A DNA stretch of 28,065 bases from an uncultured Clostridium sp. (GTDB taxonomy: Bacteria > Bacillota_A > Clostridia > TANB77 > CAG-508): contig CAKNIU010000014.1 in the NCBI GenBank assembly GCA_930980675.1, forward strand, positions 1 to 28,065, read 5' to 3'. The notes beneath the pieces were generated by a model, which ran no database searches, was not told the origin of the DNA, and saw only the letters and a program-made list of their open reading frames with translations. The position numbers and the translations under genes are program-made. Position 1 is the stretch's first letter, and each line of letters starts with the position of its first letter. Below, one piece after another: positions 7,205-15,154 of the stretch.

Positions 7205-8314
7205 TTACTCCTCAATAAAAATAGCTTTTTGTCTCCTACCACTAATATTAAGCAAAATTGCTATCATAATTAAATTACTTAAAAGTGAACTTCCACCATA
7301 GCTTACAAATGGTAAAGGAACACCTGTTATAGGTAACAAACCAATTGTCATTCCAATATTTTCTGTCATGTGAAACAAAAATATACCTGCTATTCCCATA
7401 GCTATAAATGAACCCAGATTATCTTTGGCAGTTTTTGCAACATACATTGCTTTTGTAATCAGAACCACATACACAATGACTATTGCTGTTGCAACTAAAA
7501 ATCCCATTTCTTCACCTATAACAGAAAAAATAAAGTCTGTTGTTTTTGGGCTTAAATATCCTAATTGTGTTTGATTTCCTTTTAATAGTCCCATACCCAA
7601 AAGTTCACCTGCTCCAATTGCAAGTTTAGATTGAGTTAGGTTATACCCTGCACCTCTAGGGTCTAAATCTTGATTTAAAAATACCTCTATTCTTCTTTTT
7701 GCATGGTCTGGCAAAACAAAAAAGTATAATAATGGAAGCGTTATAGCAACTATTAAAAATCCAGCTATAATGTACTTTTTATCTATTCCAGCCACAAATA
7801 GCATTAGTATAAATGCTACACAAAAAGCTAAAGCTGTTCCATAGTCTGGCTGTTTTACTATTAATAGTACTGGAACTCCTATAATTGCTAATAAAATAAG
7901 AAGTCTGGTAGGTCTACTTATTTCTTTTTTGCCTTTTGCCACCATTTTAGACATAACTAATGCCAATATCATAATAACAAATATTTTTGAAAATTCTGCT
8001 GGTTGCAAAGTAAAAGACCCAAACGAATACCAGCTGGTAGCACCATTTATAGGCTCTGTAAACAATACCCCTACAAGCAATATAATTAATACTGCATATA
8101 TTATAGGAGATATTTTAGCAATTGTCTCATAATCTACTAATGTAAATGCAATAATAAATGGTATACTAATACCTATCCATAAAATTTGTTTTTTAAATTC
8201 ATCATATTCTGTATTTTGAGTAGCAGAAAAAAGGGCAATCAATCCTATTATAATTAATAGGATTGTGCATATTAATATTGACCATTCTATATTTTTAGAT
8301 AATCTTTTTTTCAT
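7205..8314 (-). CDS. rodA: RodA/FtsW/SpoVE-family peptidoglycan glycosyltransferase
   Basis: A 369-residue polytopic membrane protein with about ten hydrophobic segments. SEDS proteins polymerise lipid II glycan strands. Diagnostic motifs are NGATSWYSFGSFTLQPAEFSK, KQPDYGTA with the essential Asp, GAGYNLTQSKLAIGAGELLG, and GVPLPFVSYGGSSLL near the end. RodA is favoured over FtsW by the short N- and C-termini and by the neighbouring min genes, an arrangement common in clostridial mre/min clusters. No partner transpeptidase gene is in the window. AGAGG precedes the ATG, and the minE stop lies 8 bases upstream, so the two are cotranscribed. Confidence 0.88.
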   Translation of the reverse strand: MKKRLSKNIEWSILICTILLIIIGLIALFSATQNTEYDEFKKQILWIGISIPFIIAFTLVDYETIAKISPIIYAVLIILLVGVLFTEPINGATSWYSFGSFTLQPAEFSKIFVIMILALVMSKMVAKGKKEISRPTRLLILLAIIGVPVLLIVKQPDYGTALAFCVAFILMLFVAGIDKKYIIAGFLIVAITLPLLYFFVLPDHAKRRIEVFLNQDLDPRGAGYNLTQSKLAIGAGELLGMGLLKGNQTQLGYLSPKTTDFIFSVIGEEMGFLVATAIVIVYVVLITKAMYVAKTAKDNLGSFIAMGIAGIFLFHMTENIGMTIGLLPITGVPLPFVSYGGSSLLSNLIMIAILLNISGRRQKAIFIEE

Positions 8315-8322
8315 CTACGCCT

Positions 8323-9051
8323 CTATTTCTTTTTATTAGACTTTTTTGCTTTTGATTTTTTTCCTTTTGGGGAATTATTTTTTGTCTCATTTTTTTCTGT
8401 AGGCTTTTTTACCTCTGTACTTTCTTTAGAATTAGTTCCATCTTTATTCTCTTTAGTACTATCAGAATTAATTTCTTCTTTATTGTCTTTAACACTATCT
8501 AAACTCGTATTCTCTTTTTTATTTTTATTATTTACATTTTCTTCGCTATTGTCGCTTTGGTCTGTATTTTCTATATTATCAACATTTTGTGTACTATCTT
8601 CTTCATTATTATTTTCCATATTGTTTTGTTCGGTATTATTTCCGCCTTGTACATTTTCATCACCATTTTGTGAAGAATCTTTATCTTTGTTTTCCACATT
8701 TTGTACACCATTTTTTGATAACTTACCACTGTAGGCTATATTTTTTTTATCATTTTTTATACTTATTATAGGAATATTCGCATATAATGCAGGTGCTCCT
8801 GTTGTTCCATCACTATTTTGCTTGTTAGTTAATCTAACATCTATTTCTTTTTCATCTACATCTATATATTTTTTTATAACATCTATAATTTCTTGTCTCA
8901 TCATATCTAAAAAGTCTGCTGACACATTAGCTCTATCTTGCATAAGAACTAAATGTAGTCTTTCTTTTGCCTCATCTTTGTTTGTTTTACTTTCCAATTG
9001 TTCTGTTTTTTTGTTTAGTTTTTTGAAAAATCCCATAATGTTTTCAAACAT
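8323..9051 (-). CDS. minE: MinE-like topological factor with a long acidic/Asn-rich tail
   Basis: Residues 1-75 match MinE, the partner that stimulates MinD ATPase and places the division site. The N-terminus MFENIMGFFKKLN is a membrane-binding amphipathic helix. It is followed by RLHLVLMQDRANVSADFLD and MMRQEIIDVIKKYIDVD, the MinD-contact and dimer segments. MinE normally ends near residue 90. Here about 120 low-complexity residues follow, rich in Asn, Glu, Asp, Lys and Ser, ending in KKSKAKKSNKKK. The start is the ATG at 9049-9051, since GGAGG lies 8 bases before it. An ATG 15 bases further upstream has no site. It follows minD by 21 bases. Confidence 0.9.
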   Translation of the reverse strand: MFENIMGFFKKLNKKTEQLESKTNKDEAKERLHLVLMQDRANVSADFLDMMRQEIIDVIKKYIDVDEKEIDVRLTNKQNSDGTTGAPALYANIPIISIKNDKKNIAYSGKLSKNGVQNVENKDKDSSQNGDENVQGGNNTEQNNMENNNEEDSTQNVDNIENTDQSDNSEENVNNKNKKENTSLDSVKDNKEEINSDSTKENKDGTNSKESTEVKKPTEKNETKNNSPKGKKSKAKKSNKKK

Positions 9052-9072
9052 TCCTATTTCCTCCATTGCATA

Positions 9073-9867
9073 CTATTTTTTAAAATTCTTTTTAAATTTG
9101 CTCCAAAAACCTTCTTTTTTTCTGCCAGGTATTGTTACTTCTACATTTTCACCCAATATGCGTCTAGCTATTTCAATATAAGCTTTTCCAGAAGGGGCTT
9201 TTTTATTTGACACTGCAGGTTCACCTTTGTTTGTTTGGGTAATTATGTACTCATCCTCTGGTACAACGCCAATTAAATCTATTGATAATAAATCTAAAAT
9301 ATCTTCTACATCCATCATTTCCCCTCTTTTTACCATTTCTGGTCTAAGACGATTAATAATTAATTCTGGATTTTTTATTTCTGATGCTTCTAGCAAACCT
9401 ATAATTCTGTCTGCATCACGAATTGAAGATATTTCTGCATTTGTAACCACTATTGCTCTATCTGCCCCAGCTATTGCATTTTTAAATCCTTGCTCTATTC
9501 CTGCTGGACAGTCTATTAAAATATAATCAAATTCTTCTCTTAATTTGGTTGTTAATTCTCTCATTTGTTCTTCATTTACTGCACTTTTGTCTCTAGTTTG
9601 GGCTGCTGGTAATAAAAATAAATCTGTGAATCGTTTATCTTTTATTAGAGCTTGTCTTAATTTACATTTTCCTTCAACAACATCTACGATGTCATATACT
9701 ATTCTGTTTTCTAGTCCCATTACAACATCAAGGTTTCTTAAGCCTATATCTGTGTCTACTAGTACGACTTTTTTGCCTCTTAAAGCTAGAGCAGCGCCTA
9801 CGTTTGCAGTTGTTGTTGTTTTGCCTACTCCACCTTTACCTGATGTTATAACTATAACTTCACCCAT
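9073..9867 (-). CDS. minD: septum site-determining ATPase MinD
   Basis: A 264-residue ParA-type ATPase. It has the deviant Walker A GKGGVGKTT at 10-18, VDTDIGLRNLD, DYILIDCPAG, and a C-terminal amphipathic helix (EGFWSKFKKNFKK) that binds the membrane when ATP is present. MinD, with MinE, restricts FtsZ-ring assembly to mid-cell. MinC is not encoded adjacent in this window. The start ATG has a strong AAGGAGG site. A good promoter lies 30-60 bases upstream, so this gene probably heads the minD-minE-rodA-dus transcript. Confidence 0.97.
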   Translation of the reverse strand: MGEVIVITSGKGGVGKTTTTANVGAALALRGKKVVLVDTDIGLRNLDVVMGLENRIVYDIVDVVEGKCKLRQALIKDKRFTDLFLLPAAQTRDKSAVNEEQMRELTTKLREEFDYILIDCPAGIEQGFKNAIAGADRAIVVTNAEISSIRDADRIIGLLEASEIKNPELIINRLRPEMVKRGEMMDVEDILDLLSIDLIGVVPEDEYIITQTNKGEPAVSNKKAPSGKAYIEIARRILGENVEVTIPGRKKEGFWSKFKKNFKK

Positions 9868-9898
9868 AACTTTCCTCCTTGCATAATTTTACACATAT

Positions 9899-9927
9899 AT
9901 TATATTTGCATTTGCCTCAAAAGTCAA
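9899..9927 (-). promoter_or_regulatory. sigma-A-type promoter for minD
   Basis: On the minus strand TTGACT (complement of 9922-9927), 17 bases, then TATAAT (complement of 9899-9904). One mismatch to consensus. The position suits transcription of minD after the ssb terminator. Confidence 0.7.
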
Positions 9928-9947
9928 TGAGAATAAGGCAAGTTTGT

Positions 9948-9978
9948 AAAAAAATACAGTACTTATTTTAAAAGTACC
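9948..9978 (-). terminator. terminator after the single-strand DNA-binding gene
   Basis: GGTACTT and AAGTACT arms around a TTAAAAT loop, with a seven-base T-tract three to four bases on. It lies about 45 bases after the stop at 10020. Confidence 0.6.
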
Positions 9979-10019
9979 ATATTTTTTACTAAGGTTTATA
10001 TATATTTAGTTATGCTTGC

Positions 10020-10775
10020 TTACTGTTCATTGTTTTCGCTAGTAGTTGTTACCTCTTCCACTTGGTTTTGAAAATCTGAATTTTCTTCAGTATTTTGGGC
10101 TAATGCAGCTAACTCATCTAACTTTTTCTTTTCGTCAATTACTTCTAAATTTGATATAGAAACTTCATAAGCTACTTTTTGCTCTACAGTTCCATCATCA
10201 TGCTTTTTTTCATAAGCTCTTGATTGAACTCTACCTATAACTTTTACTTCTGTTCCTACAGGCATTTTAGAGCAATATCTAGCATTTCTGCCCCAAGTAA
10301 TACATGGAATGTAATCTGATTTGTTGTAAGCTCTGTTTACTGCTAAAAGAATATCTGCAATTTCTCTTCCAAATGGTGTTTGTCTGTAAATAGGTTGTTT
10401 ACAAATATAACCTGTTAGAACAACTTCATTTGAAATTAAGTCTTTGCTTGCAACTATTTCTTCTTCCTGATTTGGTAAAAATTCAATGTCCTTTGCAAAC
10501 ACAGTTAAGATTAATCTGTTTCTTTCATTTTCATAGCTATTGTAAGATCTAAATTGACCTGTTATTTTTACTTTTTTGTCAATAGCCAAGTCTTCATCTT
10601 TAAATAATCTTTCAGATATAGTAACTGGTATTATATCTGCATTTCCACTTAAACGTGGTACACTTAAATCAAAAGTGTAAAACTTTTCTCCATAAATTTC
10701 ATGGCTAAATTTCTTTTCATCTGTAATCTTTCCAACCAAGGTAATGTGGTTGTTATCAGCAAAATTTGTTTCCAA
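10020..10775 (-). CDS. single-strand DNA-binding protein with two OB folds
   Basis: A 251-residue protein with two successive OB-like units. Residues 8-100 contain NHITLVGKITDEKKFSHEIYG..., and residues 112-215 contain VVLTGYICKQPIYRQTPFGREIADILLAVNR, of which TPFGREIADILLAVNR is typical of SSB. Standard SSB has one OB fold in about 110 residues. The tail is acidic and Gln-rich (VEEVTTTSENNEQ) and lacks the DDDIPF-type tip that recruits repair proteins, so it may be a paralogue of the main SSB. The start is TTG: it follows AAGGAGG by 8 bases, and no ATG fits. A promoter lies at 10853-10881. Confidence 0.82.
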   Translation of the reverse strand: METNFADNNHITLVGKITDEKKFSHEIYGEKFYTFDLSVPRLSGNADIIPVTISERLFKDEDLAIDKKVKITGQFRSYNSYENERNRLILTVFAKDIEFLPNQEEEIVASKDLISNEVVLTGYICKQPIYRQTPFGREIADILLAVNRAYNKSDYIPCITWGRNARYCSKMPVGTEVKVIGRVQSRAYEKKHDDGTVEQKVAYEVSISNLEVIDEKKKLDELAALAQNTEENSDFQNQVEEVTTTSENNEQ

Positions 10776-10852
10776 TTTCCTTTCCTCCTTAATTATTCTT
10801 GTGTATCTTATTCATCTAATAAAAATTTTAGAATAGTTATGCGCTATAACTT

Positions 10853-10881
10853 ATTATACAACATATTTTTTGATTTGTCTA
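10853..10881 (-). promoter_or_regulatory. sigma-A-type promoter for the SSB-like gene
   Basis: On the minus strand TAGACA (complement of 10876-10881), 17 bases, then TATAAT (complement of 10853-10858). The leader to the TTG start is about 70 bases. Confidence 0.65.
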
Positions 10882-10901
10882 CATAAAAAGTTGATTTTCT
10901 T

Positions 10902-11127
10902 TTATTTTTGTAACATTTTTGTAATATTTGTATTATTTTCCTTAGATTCCTCCTCATTTATATATTCATTTTGCTCAATTTCATTTGAAATTATACCATT
11001 TGCCATTGTTTCTATTATTTTTTCATTTCGATTTGTAATAGCTATTGCCATAACAAATAAGATTACTACAGTTCCGAATAGATACTAGATAAGAGTATAT
11101 TTTTTCTTTGTTAAATACTACAAACAT
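10902..11127 (-). pseudogene. broken small membrane-protein gene
   Basis: GGAGGT precedes an ATG at 11125-11127 that opens MFVVFNKEKIYSYLVSI. In that frame the code then drifts off and stops after about 35 codons. One base away, another frame continues with GTVVILFVMAIAITNRNEKI and runs to a stop at 10902. Joined, the two would give a protein of about 72 residues with one membrane segment and an acidic Asn-rich tail. The break lies near 11080. The opening vaguely resembles the N-terminus of clostridial cell-wall amidases, but no catalytic domain is present, so I give no function. A sequencing error of one base would also explain it. Confidence 0.5.
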
Positions 11128-11140
11128 AAAAAGTACCTCC

Positions 11141-11163
11141 AGTTAATGTATATGCATTTAACT
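11141..11163. promoter_or_regulatory. imperfect palindrome upstream of the broken small gene
   Basis: AGTTAATGTATATGC-ATTTAACT, with outer AGTTAA/TTAACT arms, lies immediately upstream of the GGAGGT ribosome site. It could be an operator. Nothing more can be said from one copy. Confidence 0.3.
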
Positions 11164-11233
11164 AAAGGTTATGACTTGTTATTAATAATTTGTTGGATTG
11201 TTACTATTTAAACTCAAAGCCCTGAATTATTCT

Positions 11234-11656
11234 TTATTTGACCTTCTCTATTTCTTGTATGTGTCCACAGTTTAAACATTTATTTTTTGTTTTATTTACT
11301 ATATTTTGTTTTTCTTTAGTTTTGTCTTTTCCAAATAGATTTTTTTGTGTTATTTGCTTTTTTCTTAAAACGGTATTAGCATTTAATGTTACTGTTGAGT
11401 TCCATTTTTTGCAATTTGGGCATATTCTACTGTGGCAGTCCCAGCCATATAAAACCAATACAAATATTAACGCAATTGGTATTAGTAATAAATGCTGAGA
11501 AGTTAGTATGTATATTATGGCTAAAATTGCTGTTATTACTATTGGAAGTCTGTATAAAACCCAAGTTTTTTTCTTGGTTTCTTTCTCATTTTGCTCTATT
11601 TCCTCTTTGCTTACTTCTCTTTCTTTTATTTTATCTACATTTATTTTTGGCTCCAT
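11234..11656 (-). CDS. membrane protein with split zinc-ribbon cysteines
   Basis: A 140-residue protein of unknown function. A charged N-terminus (1-30) is followed by two hydrophobic segments (about 35-52 and 55-72), then CPNCKKW and, 40 residues later, CLNCGHIQEI. Two CxxC pairs of this kind usually bind one zinc ion. The protein is probably a membrane protein with a cytoplasmic zinc ribbon. AAAGGAATGGGA precedes the ATG. It follows murI by 70 bases and may be read with it. Confidence 0.7.
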   Translation of the reverse strand: MEPKINVDKIKEREVSKEEIEQNEKETKKKTWVLYRLPIVITAILAIIYILTSQHLLLIPIALIFVLVLYGWDCHSRICPNCKKWNSTVTLNANTVLRKKQITQKNLFGKDKTKEKQNIVNKTKNKCLNCGHIQEIEKVK

Positions 11657-11726
11657 TATATTCCCATTCCTTTCGCTAAGTGCATGTATTTATTTTTTAG
11701 ATTTCTTACACCTCTAATGTCGAGCT

Positions 11727-12542
11727 TTAAATATTTGCTTTTTTAAGTTCTATTTTTTCATTCAATAATTTAAATGCTACATTTATAAAATTACATTCTG
11801 TATCTGTCAAATATATTTCATCTTGATTATTTTCATTTAATTCTTTATCCTGTTGAATTTTGTAAGTATCCGCTAATGTTTTTTCATCTTCAATTATTTT
11901 ATTTTTCATATAATTTGCAAGTTTTTCACCAGTATTTATAATTTCAGTGTTTGGCAATTGCTCTTCAATTATTTTCTTAAATAATGGATAATGTGTACAT
12001 CCAAGTATTAATGCATCTAGCTTTGGAAAATCTTTTATATATTCGTGAATTGTATGTTTAGCTATTTCATTGTCTACCCAGCCTTCTTCTGCCATTGGAG
12101 CTAAAAGTGGACATGCTTTGTTAAACACATTTATATCTTTAATTTGATTTTTTAAGTTTGTTTCCCAAGAGTTACTTCTTATAGTACCTCTTGTTGCAAT
12201 TACCCCTATGTTCTTTAAATCTTTTTTACTTTCTATGTACTCAATAGTTGGCTGTATAATGCCAATGATTGGCACTTTGTAAATACTTTGCACTTCTTGA
12301 ATCGCCTGACTAGTAGCTGTACCGCAAGCTATAACTATGGCTTTTACATTTTGCTCAAGTAAAAAGTCTATATTCTTTTTGCTTAAATCTATTATACTTT
12401 GTTTAGATTTTGAGCCATATGGGAAATTTTTTGTATCCCCTAAATAAATTATTTTTTCATTTGGCATTGCTTTTTTAATTTCTTTATATACTGTAAGTCC
12501 TCCAACGCCTGAGTCAAACATTCCTATAGGTTGATTTTCCAT
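11727..12542 (-). CDS. murI: glutamate racemase
   Basis: At 271 residues it is of normal length. The enzyme makes D-glutamate for peptidoglycan. The signature is complete: GMFDSGVGGLT (D10-S11), YLGDTKNFPYG, the first catalytic Cys in IACGTATSQ (C73, where most homologues have ACNTA), and the second in GCTHYP (C182). About 50 extra residues rich in Asn/Glu precede the C-terminal helix. AAAGGAAGG precedes the ATG. TATAAT at the complement of 12566-12571 may be its -10 element, but no convincing -35 is visible. Confidence 0.95.
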   Translation of the reverse strand: MENQPIGMFDSGVGGLTVYKEIKKAMPNEKIIYLGDTKNFPYGSKSKQSIIDLSKKNIDFLLEQNVKAIVIACGTATSQAIQEVQSIYKVPIIGIIQPTIEYIESKKDLKNIGVIATRGTIRSNSWETNLKNQIKDINVFNKACPLLAPMAEEGWVDNEIAKHTIHEYIKDFPKLDALILGCTHYPLFKKIIEEQLPNTEIINTGEKLANYMKNKIIEDEKTLADTYKIQQDKELNENNQDEIYLTDTECNFINVAFKLLNEKIELKKANI

Positions 12543-12604
12543 AATAGCCTTCCTTTCACTACTCTATTATATTAGCATCTTTTTAAATTTATTTCAATAC
12601 AAAT

Positions 12605-12640
12605 ATTGTAAAAAGGTCTGTTCCCCAAATTCGTTACAAT
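12605..12640. repeat. small inverted repeat with GGGGAACAGACC core
   Basis: ATTGTAA (12605-12611) and TTACAAT (12634-12640) enclose a 22-base centre whose minus strand reads GGGGAACAGACCTTTT. It resembles the GGGACGGTCC-type ends at 18082-18299. It may be a miniature relative of that repeat. Confidence 0.35.
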
Positions 12641-12642
12641 TC

Positions 12643-12681
12643 AAAAAAGCCAGCTTACTTTAATGTATAAAGTAAACTGAC
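12643..12681. terminator. terminator after the carboxypeptidase-regulatory-like gene
   Basis: GTCAG-TTTACTTT pairs with AAAGTAA-GCTGGC around a short loop, followed on the minus strand by six T. On the plus strand five T follow as well, so it may work in both directions. It begins about 20 bases after the stop at 12702. Confidence 0.7.
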
Positions 12682-12701
12682 TTTTTCCTTAAGCCATTAT
12701 C

Positions 12702-13166
12702 TTATTTGCAATAATCACATTCATCGTCTGGCTTTGGTGGTCTTGGATATTCTGGCTTTTCAGGTTTTTCTGGTTTGCAATCCATTTTGCAATCGCAATC
12801 CAATTTTTCACCTTTTAAGCATCTGAAATCTTTTTCCACTTTTGCACATATTTTAGAATGTTTTACTTTGTTTGCCCAAATTTCTATTGAATAGTATCTA
12901 TCTGGGCAAAGTGGTCCGAAAACGAATTCTCCATTTTTATCTGTAAAAGTGTGAGAAACTGGTTTTCTTTCATCTTTACAGTCACAGTCAACTTCGACTA
13001 GTTTTACAACTGCATCTTCTATAGGATCTCCGCAATCGTCTTTAACTATCCCGTAGATTACTGTTCTGTTATCTTTCGAAATCGTTATATCTAAATCATA
13101 TTGTTTTCCTCCGGCTAAAACTCCGTCAACATCTATGATTGGGCATATTTTTTTATCATATTTCAT
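12702..13166 (-). CDS. cysteine-rich protein with a carboxypeptidase-regulatory-like domain
   Basis: A 154-residue protein. Residues 30-110 form an Ig-like beta-sandwich of the carboxypeptidase regulatory type (VIYGIVKDDCGDPIEDAVV..., FTDKNGEFVFGPLCPDRYYSI). The C-terminal 40 residues are a Cys- and Pro-rich tail with KPEKPEKPEYPRPPKPDDE, ending in CDYCK. There are ten or more Cys, several as CDCK pairs. There is no signal peptide. Similar small proteins in spore-formers are found in spore coats, but nothing here proves it. AAAGG/GGCAGG precedes the ATG, and a possible TATTATAT -10 lies just upstream. Confidence 0.65.
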   Translation of the reverse strand: MKYDKKICPIIDVDGVLAGGKQYDLDITISKDNRTVIYGIVKDDCGDPIEDAVVKLVEVDCDCKDERKPVSHTFTDKNGEFVFGPLCPDRYYSIEIWANKVKHSKICAKVEKDFRCLKGEKLDCDCKMDCKPEKPEKPEYPRPPKPDDECDYCK

Positions 13167-13219
13167 ATTATATAACCTGCCTTTCTTTTATATAATATGA
13201 AAATTTTTATGTTTAGTTA

Positions 13220-13360
13220 CTACATTATTCCTATTTTTTTCATCATACGTTTTCCTTGTCTTAACATTTTGTTTGGTCCATGAGCTTGAATCTCATTACA
13301 CATCATTGTAGCTCCTACTGCAATTACCATTCCTGCAATCATCCCTTTAACAAATTTCAT
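13220..13360 (-). CDS. 46-residue small membrane protein
   Basis: A strong GGAGGT site, 7 bases from an ATG at 13358-13360, opens a 46-codon frame that ends at 13220. It encodes MKFVKGMIAGMVIAVGATMM, then CNEIQAHGPN and a basic end (KMLRQGKRMMKKIGIM). A glycine-zipper membrane helix (5-20) followed by a basic amphipathic tail is typical of small YtxH-like clostridial peptides. Function unknown. It lies between the TSUP pair and the Cys-rich gene, all on the same strand. Confidence 0.75.
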   Translation of the reverse strand: MKFVKGMIAGMVIAVGATMMCNEIQAHGPNKMLRQGKRMMKKIGIM

Positions 13361-13486
13361 AATCTTTTACCTCCTAACAAATTTTATAAGCTTATTTTCT
13401 TAATATGTTTTATACTTTTCAAACATATTGCTTTTTCTAGATTTATTATGCCTTTTTTGTATTTCTTTTATACGAAAATTTTTATA

Positions 13487-13855
13487 TTAATTCTTTTTTA
13501 CATATTTTTTATACCAAGAATATGCTTCAAATATAGCAATTGCAAAAAGAAACATTGCAAACATTTTTCTAAGAATTCCAACGTCTATCTTTGTTGCTAT
13601 AAATGCTCCTAAAAAAGCCCCTAATGCTCCTATTATTGCTATTGGCACAGCTAGTTTCCAGTCAATCTGCTTATTTTTAATATTAACTATTGTTGCAACT
13701 ATTGATGTTGGAATAAAAAATATCAAATTGACTGCTTGTGCAACTTTTTGGTCTACAGATAAGAAACATACTAATATTGTTATTAGTATAGTTCCTCCGC
13801 CCATTCCCATTCCACTAATTATTCCAGATATTACTCCTGTTAATCCTTCTAGCAT
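13487..13855 (-). CDS. half-size TSUP (TauE/SafE-like) permease, second half
   Basis: A 122-residue membrane protein with four hydrophobic segments and the TSUP glycine motif SGIISGMGMGGGTILI near the N-terminus. Full TSUP proteins, thought to export sulfite or sulfonates, have about 250 residues made of two such repeats. The start is the ATG giving MLEGLTGV, because AAAGGAG lies 6 bases before it; an upstream ATG 17 codons earlier lacks a site. The other half is the next gene upstream (13937-14299). The pair probably forms a heterodimer. Confidence 0.8.
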   Translation of the reverse strand: MLEGLTGVISGIISGMGMGGGTILITILVCFLSVDQKVAQAVNLIFFIPTSIVATIVNIKNKQIDWKLAVPIAIIGALGAFLGAFIATKIDVGILRKMFAMFLFAIAIFEAYSWYKKYVKKN

Positions 13856-13936
13856 ATTTTGCTCCTTTGCAAATTTTATGAAGTTTTTGATTCTTACCTT
13901 TCGCATTTCTATTTTAGTAATTATCAGAGTATATAT

Positions 13937-14299
13937 TTACATTCGCAAAATAGATACTCCTGCATAAATTAAAAACGCTATAAAAATAAGTACAAGATAT
14001 TTGTCATTTATTTTTTTCATTAAGTTTGCTCCAATTGCTCCTCCTATTATTCCTCCAATTCCACATATTATTCCTAGTCTCCAGTCTATATACTCTCCCT
14101 TATTGTAAAAAAACAAGCTTGCTAAAACCATTGGTAGTATGCAAAATACTGACATTGCCCTTGCTTTTTTCTCACTTTGCTTAAAAATATATACAAACGC
14201 TGGCACTAAAATAAGGCCTCCTCCTGAAGCAAATAAGCCACAAAGCAAGCCTGTTAATATTCCTGCAATTGCAATTTTTATTTTTTCTTTATTTTCCAT
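13937..14299 (-). CDS. half-size TSUP (TauE/SafE-like) permease, first half
   Basis: A 120-residue membrane protein. The motif GLLCGLFASGGGLILVPAF at 18-36 is the TSUP N-terminal repeat. Three further hydrophobic segments follow, ending RMFAGVSI-like (IYAGVSILRM). It pairs with the downstream half-size gene, 81 bases on. I see no good ribosome site before the ATG; the T-rich sequence there has only AATTTT. No substrate can be named from sequence. Confidence 0.78.
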   Translation of the reverse strand: MENKEKIKIAIAGILTGLLCGLFASGGGLILVPAFVYIFKQSEKKARAMSVFCILPMVLASLFFYNKGEYIDWRLGIICGIGGIIGGAIGANLMKKINDKYLVLIFIAFLIYAGVSILRM

Positions 14300-14350
14300 A
14301 AAATTAGTTTTTCATATTTCTATATTTTTATGCAATGTCTTAATAAAAAT

Positions 14351-14392
14351 AAAAAAAATAAAACCAAACTATTTTTATAATTTAGTCTTATT
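14351..14392 (-). terminator. terminator of the ATPase/TOPRIM module
   Basis: AATAAGACTAAA (complement of 14381-14392) pairs along 12 positions, with two G-T wobbles, with TTTGGTTTTATT (complement of 14357-14368), followed by eight T. It starts 10 bases after the stop at 14402 and closes the module off from the TSUP genes. Confidence 0.7.
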
Positions 14393-14401
14393 TTATCTTT
14401 T

Positions 14402-15154
14402 TTATAAAAATTCATTTATTTTATTTATTATTTTAATTGGATTATACTCAATTGCAAAAAACAAAAAAGTATTAAGAACCCATATCCAACCTTCTTTATC
14501 ATTTAGTTTCATTTGTATCTTATATATTTTTTCAAAGTCTAGCTTATAAAATTCTTCTTTACTTGGCACTGAATAATTATTATTCAAAATATAATTTGCC
14601 TTCATTAAATGATGACCTATTATTTTCATTAAGACAGGAAAATTATATTTATTTATATTTTTAAACTTGCTTTCGTTATTGACAATATCCTTATATTTTG
14701 GTGCGTCTACCTTGTATATTTTTCTATCTTTAAACACGTTGTCTGGCAAATTTGTTAAATGCCTATATGATTGCATCATTGGATAATTTATATATAGTTT
14801 TCCCATATCTGATGAGTCTTTAAAATATTCCAGCATTTTTCCAACCTTAATAAATTCAGGAGAATCACAATGAGGTTCAAAATCAAAGACAAGTATTATA
14901 TCTGTATAATCATTTTCTAATATAGAACGTTTTATTTTATCAGTTTCATTTTCTTTAAGTACGTTCTTAATATTTAAGTCCTCATCTATCTCATTATCTT
15001 TTCCAAAAAGAAGTTTTGCTAAAGTATGTATCGTTGTTGAATAACTATATATATTATATTCAACATTTGGAATACACTTTTTTAAATATTTTTTTATAAA
15101 ATTAGGTTCGTCTGTTTCTCCTTCTGTTATGAACAATATATTTTTATTATTCAT
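14402..15154 (-). CDS. TOPRIM-like protein paired with an AAA/ABC-type ATPase
   Basis: A 250-residue soluble protein. The start, NILFITEGETDEPNFIKKYL, has the form of a TOPRIM nuclease/primase domain, with E11 as the candidate catalytic Glu. D91 and E93 in IILVFDFEPH fit the second, DxD-like metal-binding motif. The rest (INYPMMQSYRHL near 122-133, and a helical C-terminus) I cannot assign to a named family. Its start overlaps the ATPase stop by 8 bases, with AAGGAG at the right distance. Two-gene ATPase-TOPRIM units include the PARIS defence system (AriA-AriB) and RloA/RloB-like pairs. Function here is inference: possibly a nuclease effector released or activated by the ATPase. Confidence 0.65.
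   Translation of the reverse strand: MNNKNILFITEGETDEPNFIKKYLKKCIPNVEYNIYSYSTTIHTLAKLLFGKDNEIDEDLNIKNVLKENETDKIKRSILENDYTDIILVFDFEPHCDSPEFIKVGKMLEYFKDSSDMGKLYINYPMMQSYRHLTNLPDNVFKDRKIYKVDAPKYKDIVNNESKFKNINKYNFPVLMKIIGHHLMKANYILNNNYSVPSKEEFYKLDFEKIYKIQMKLNDKEGWIWVLNTFLFFAIEYNPIKIINKINEFL

Noticed and set aside
8483..8771. Plus-strand open frames opposite minE, Ser/Leu/Phe-rich
   Set aside because: They mirror the low-complexity tail of MinE on the other strand, lack ribosome sites, and look like no real protein.
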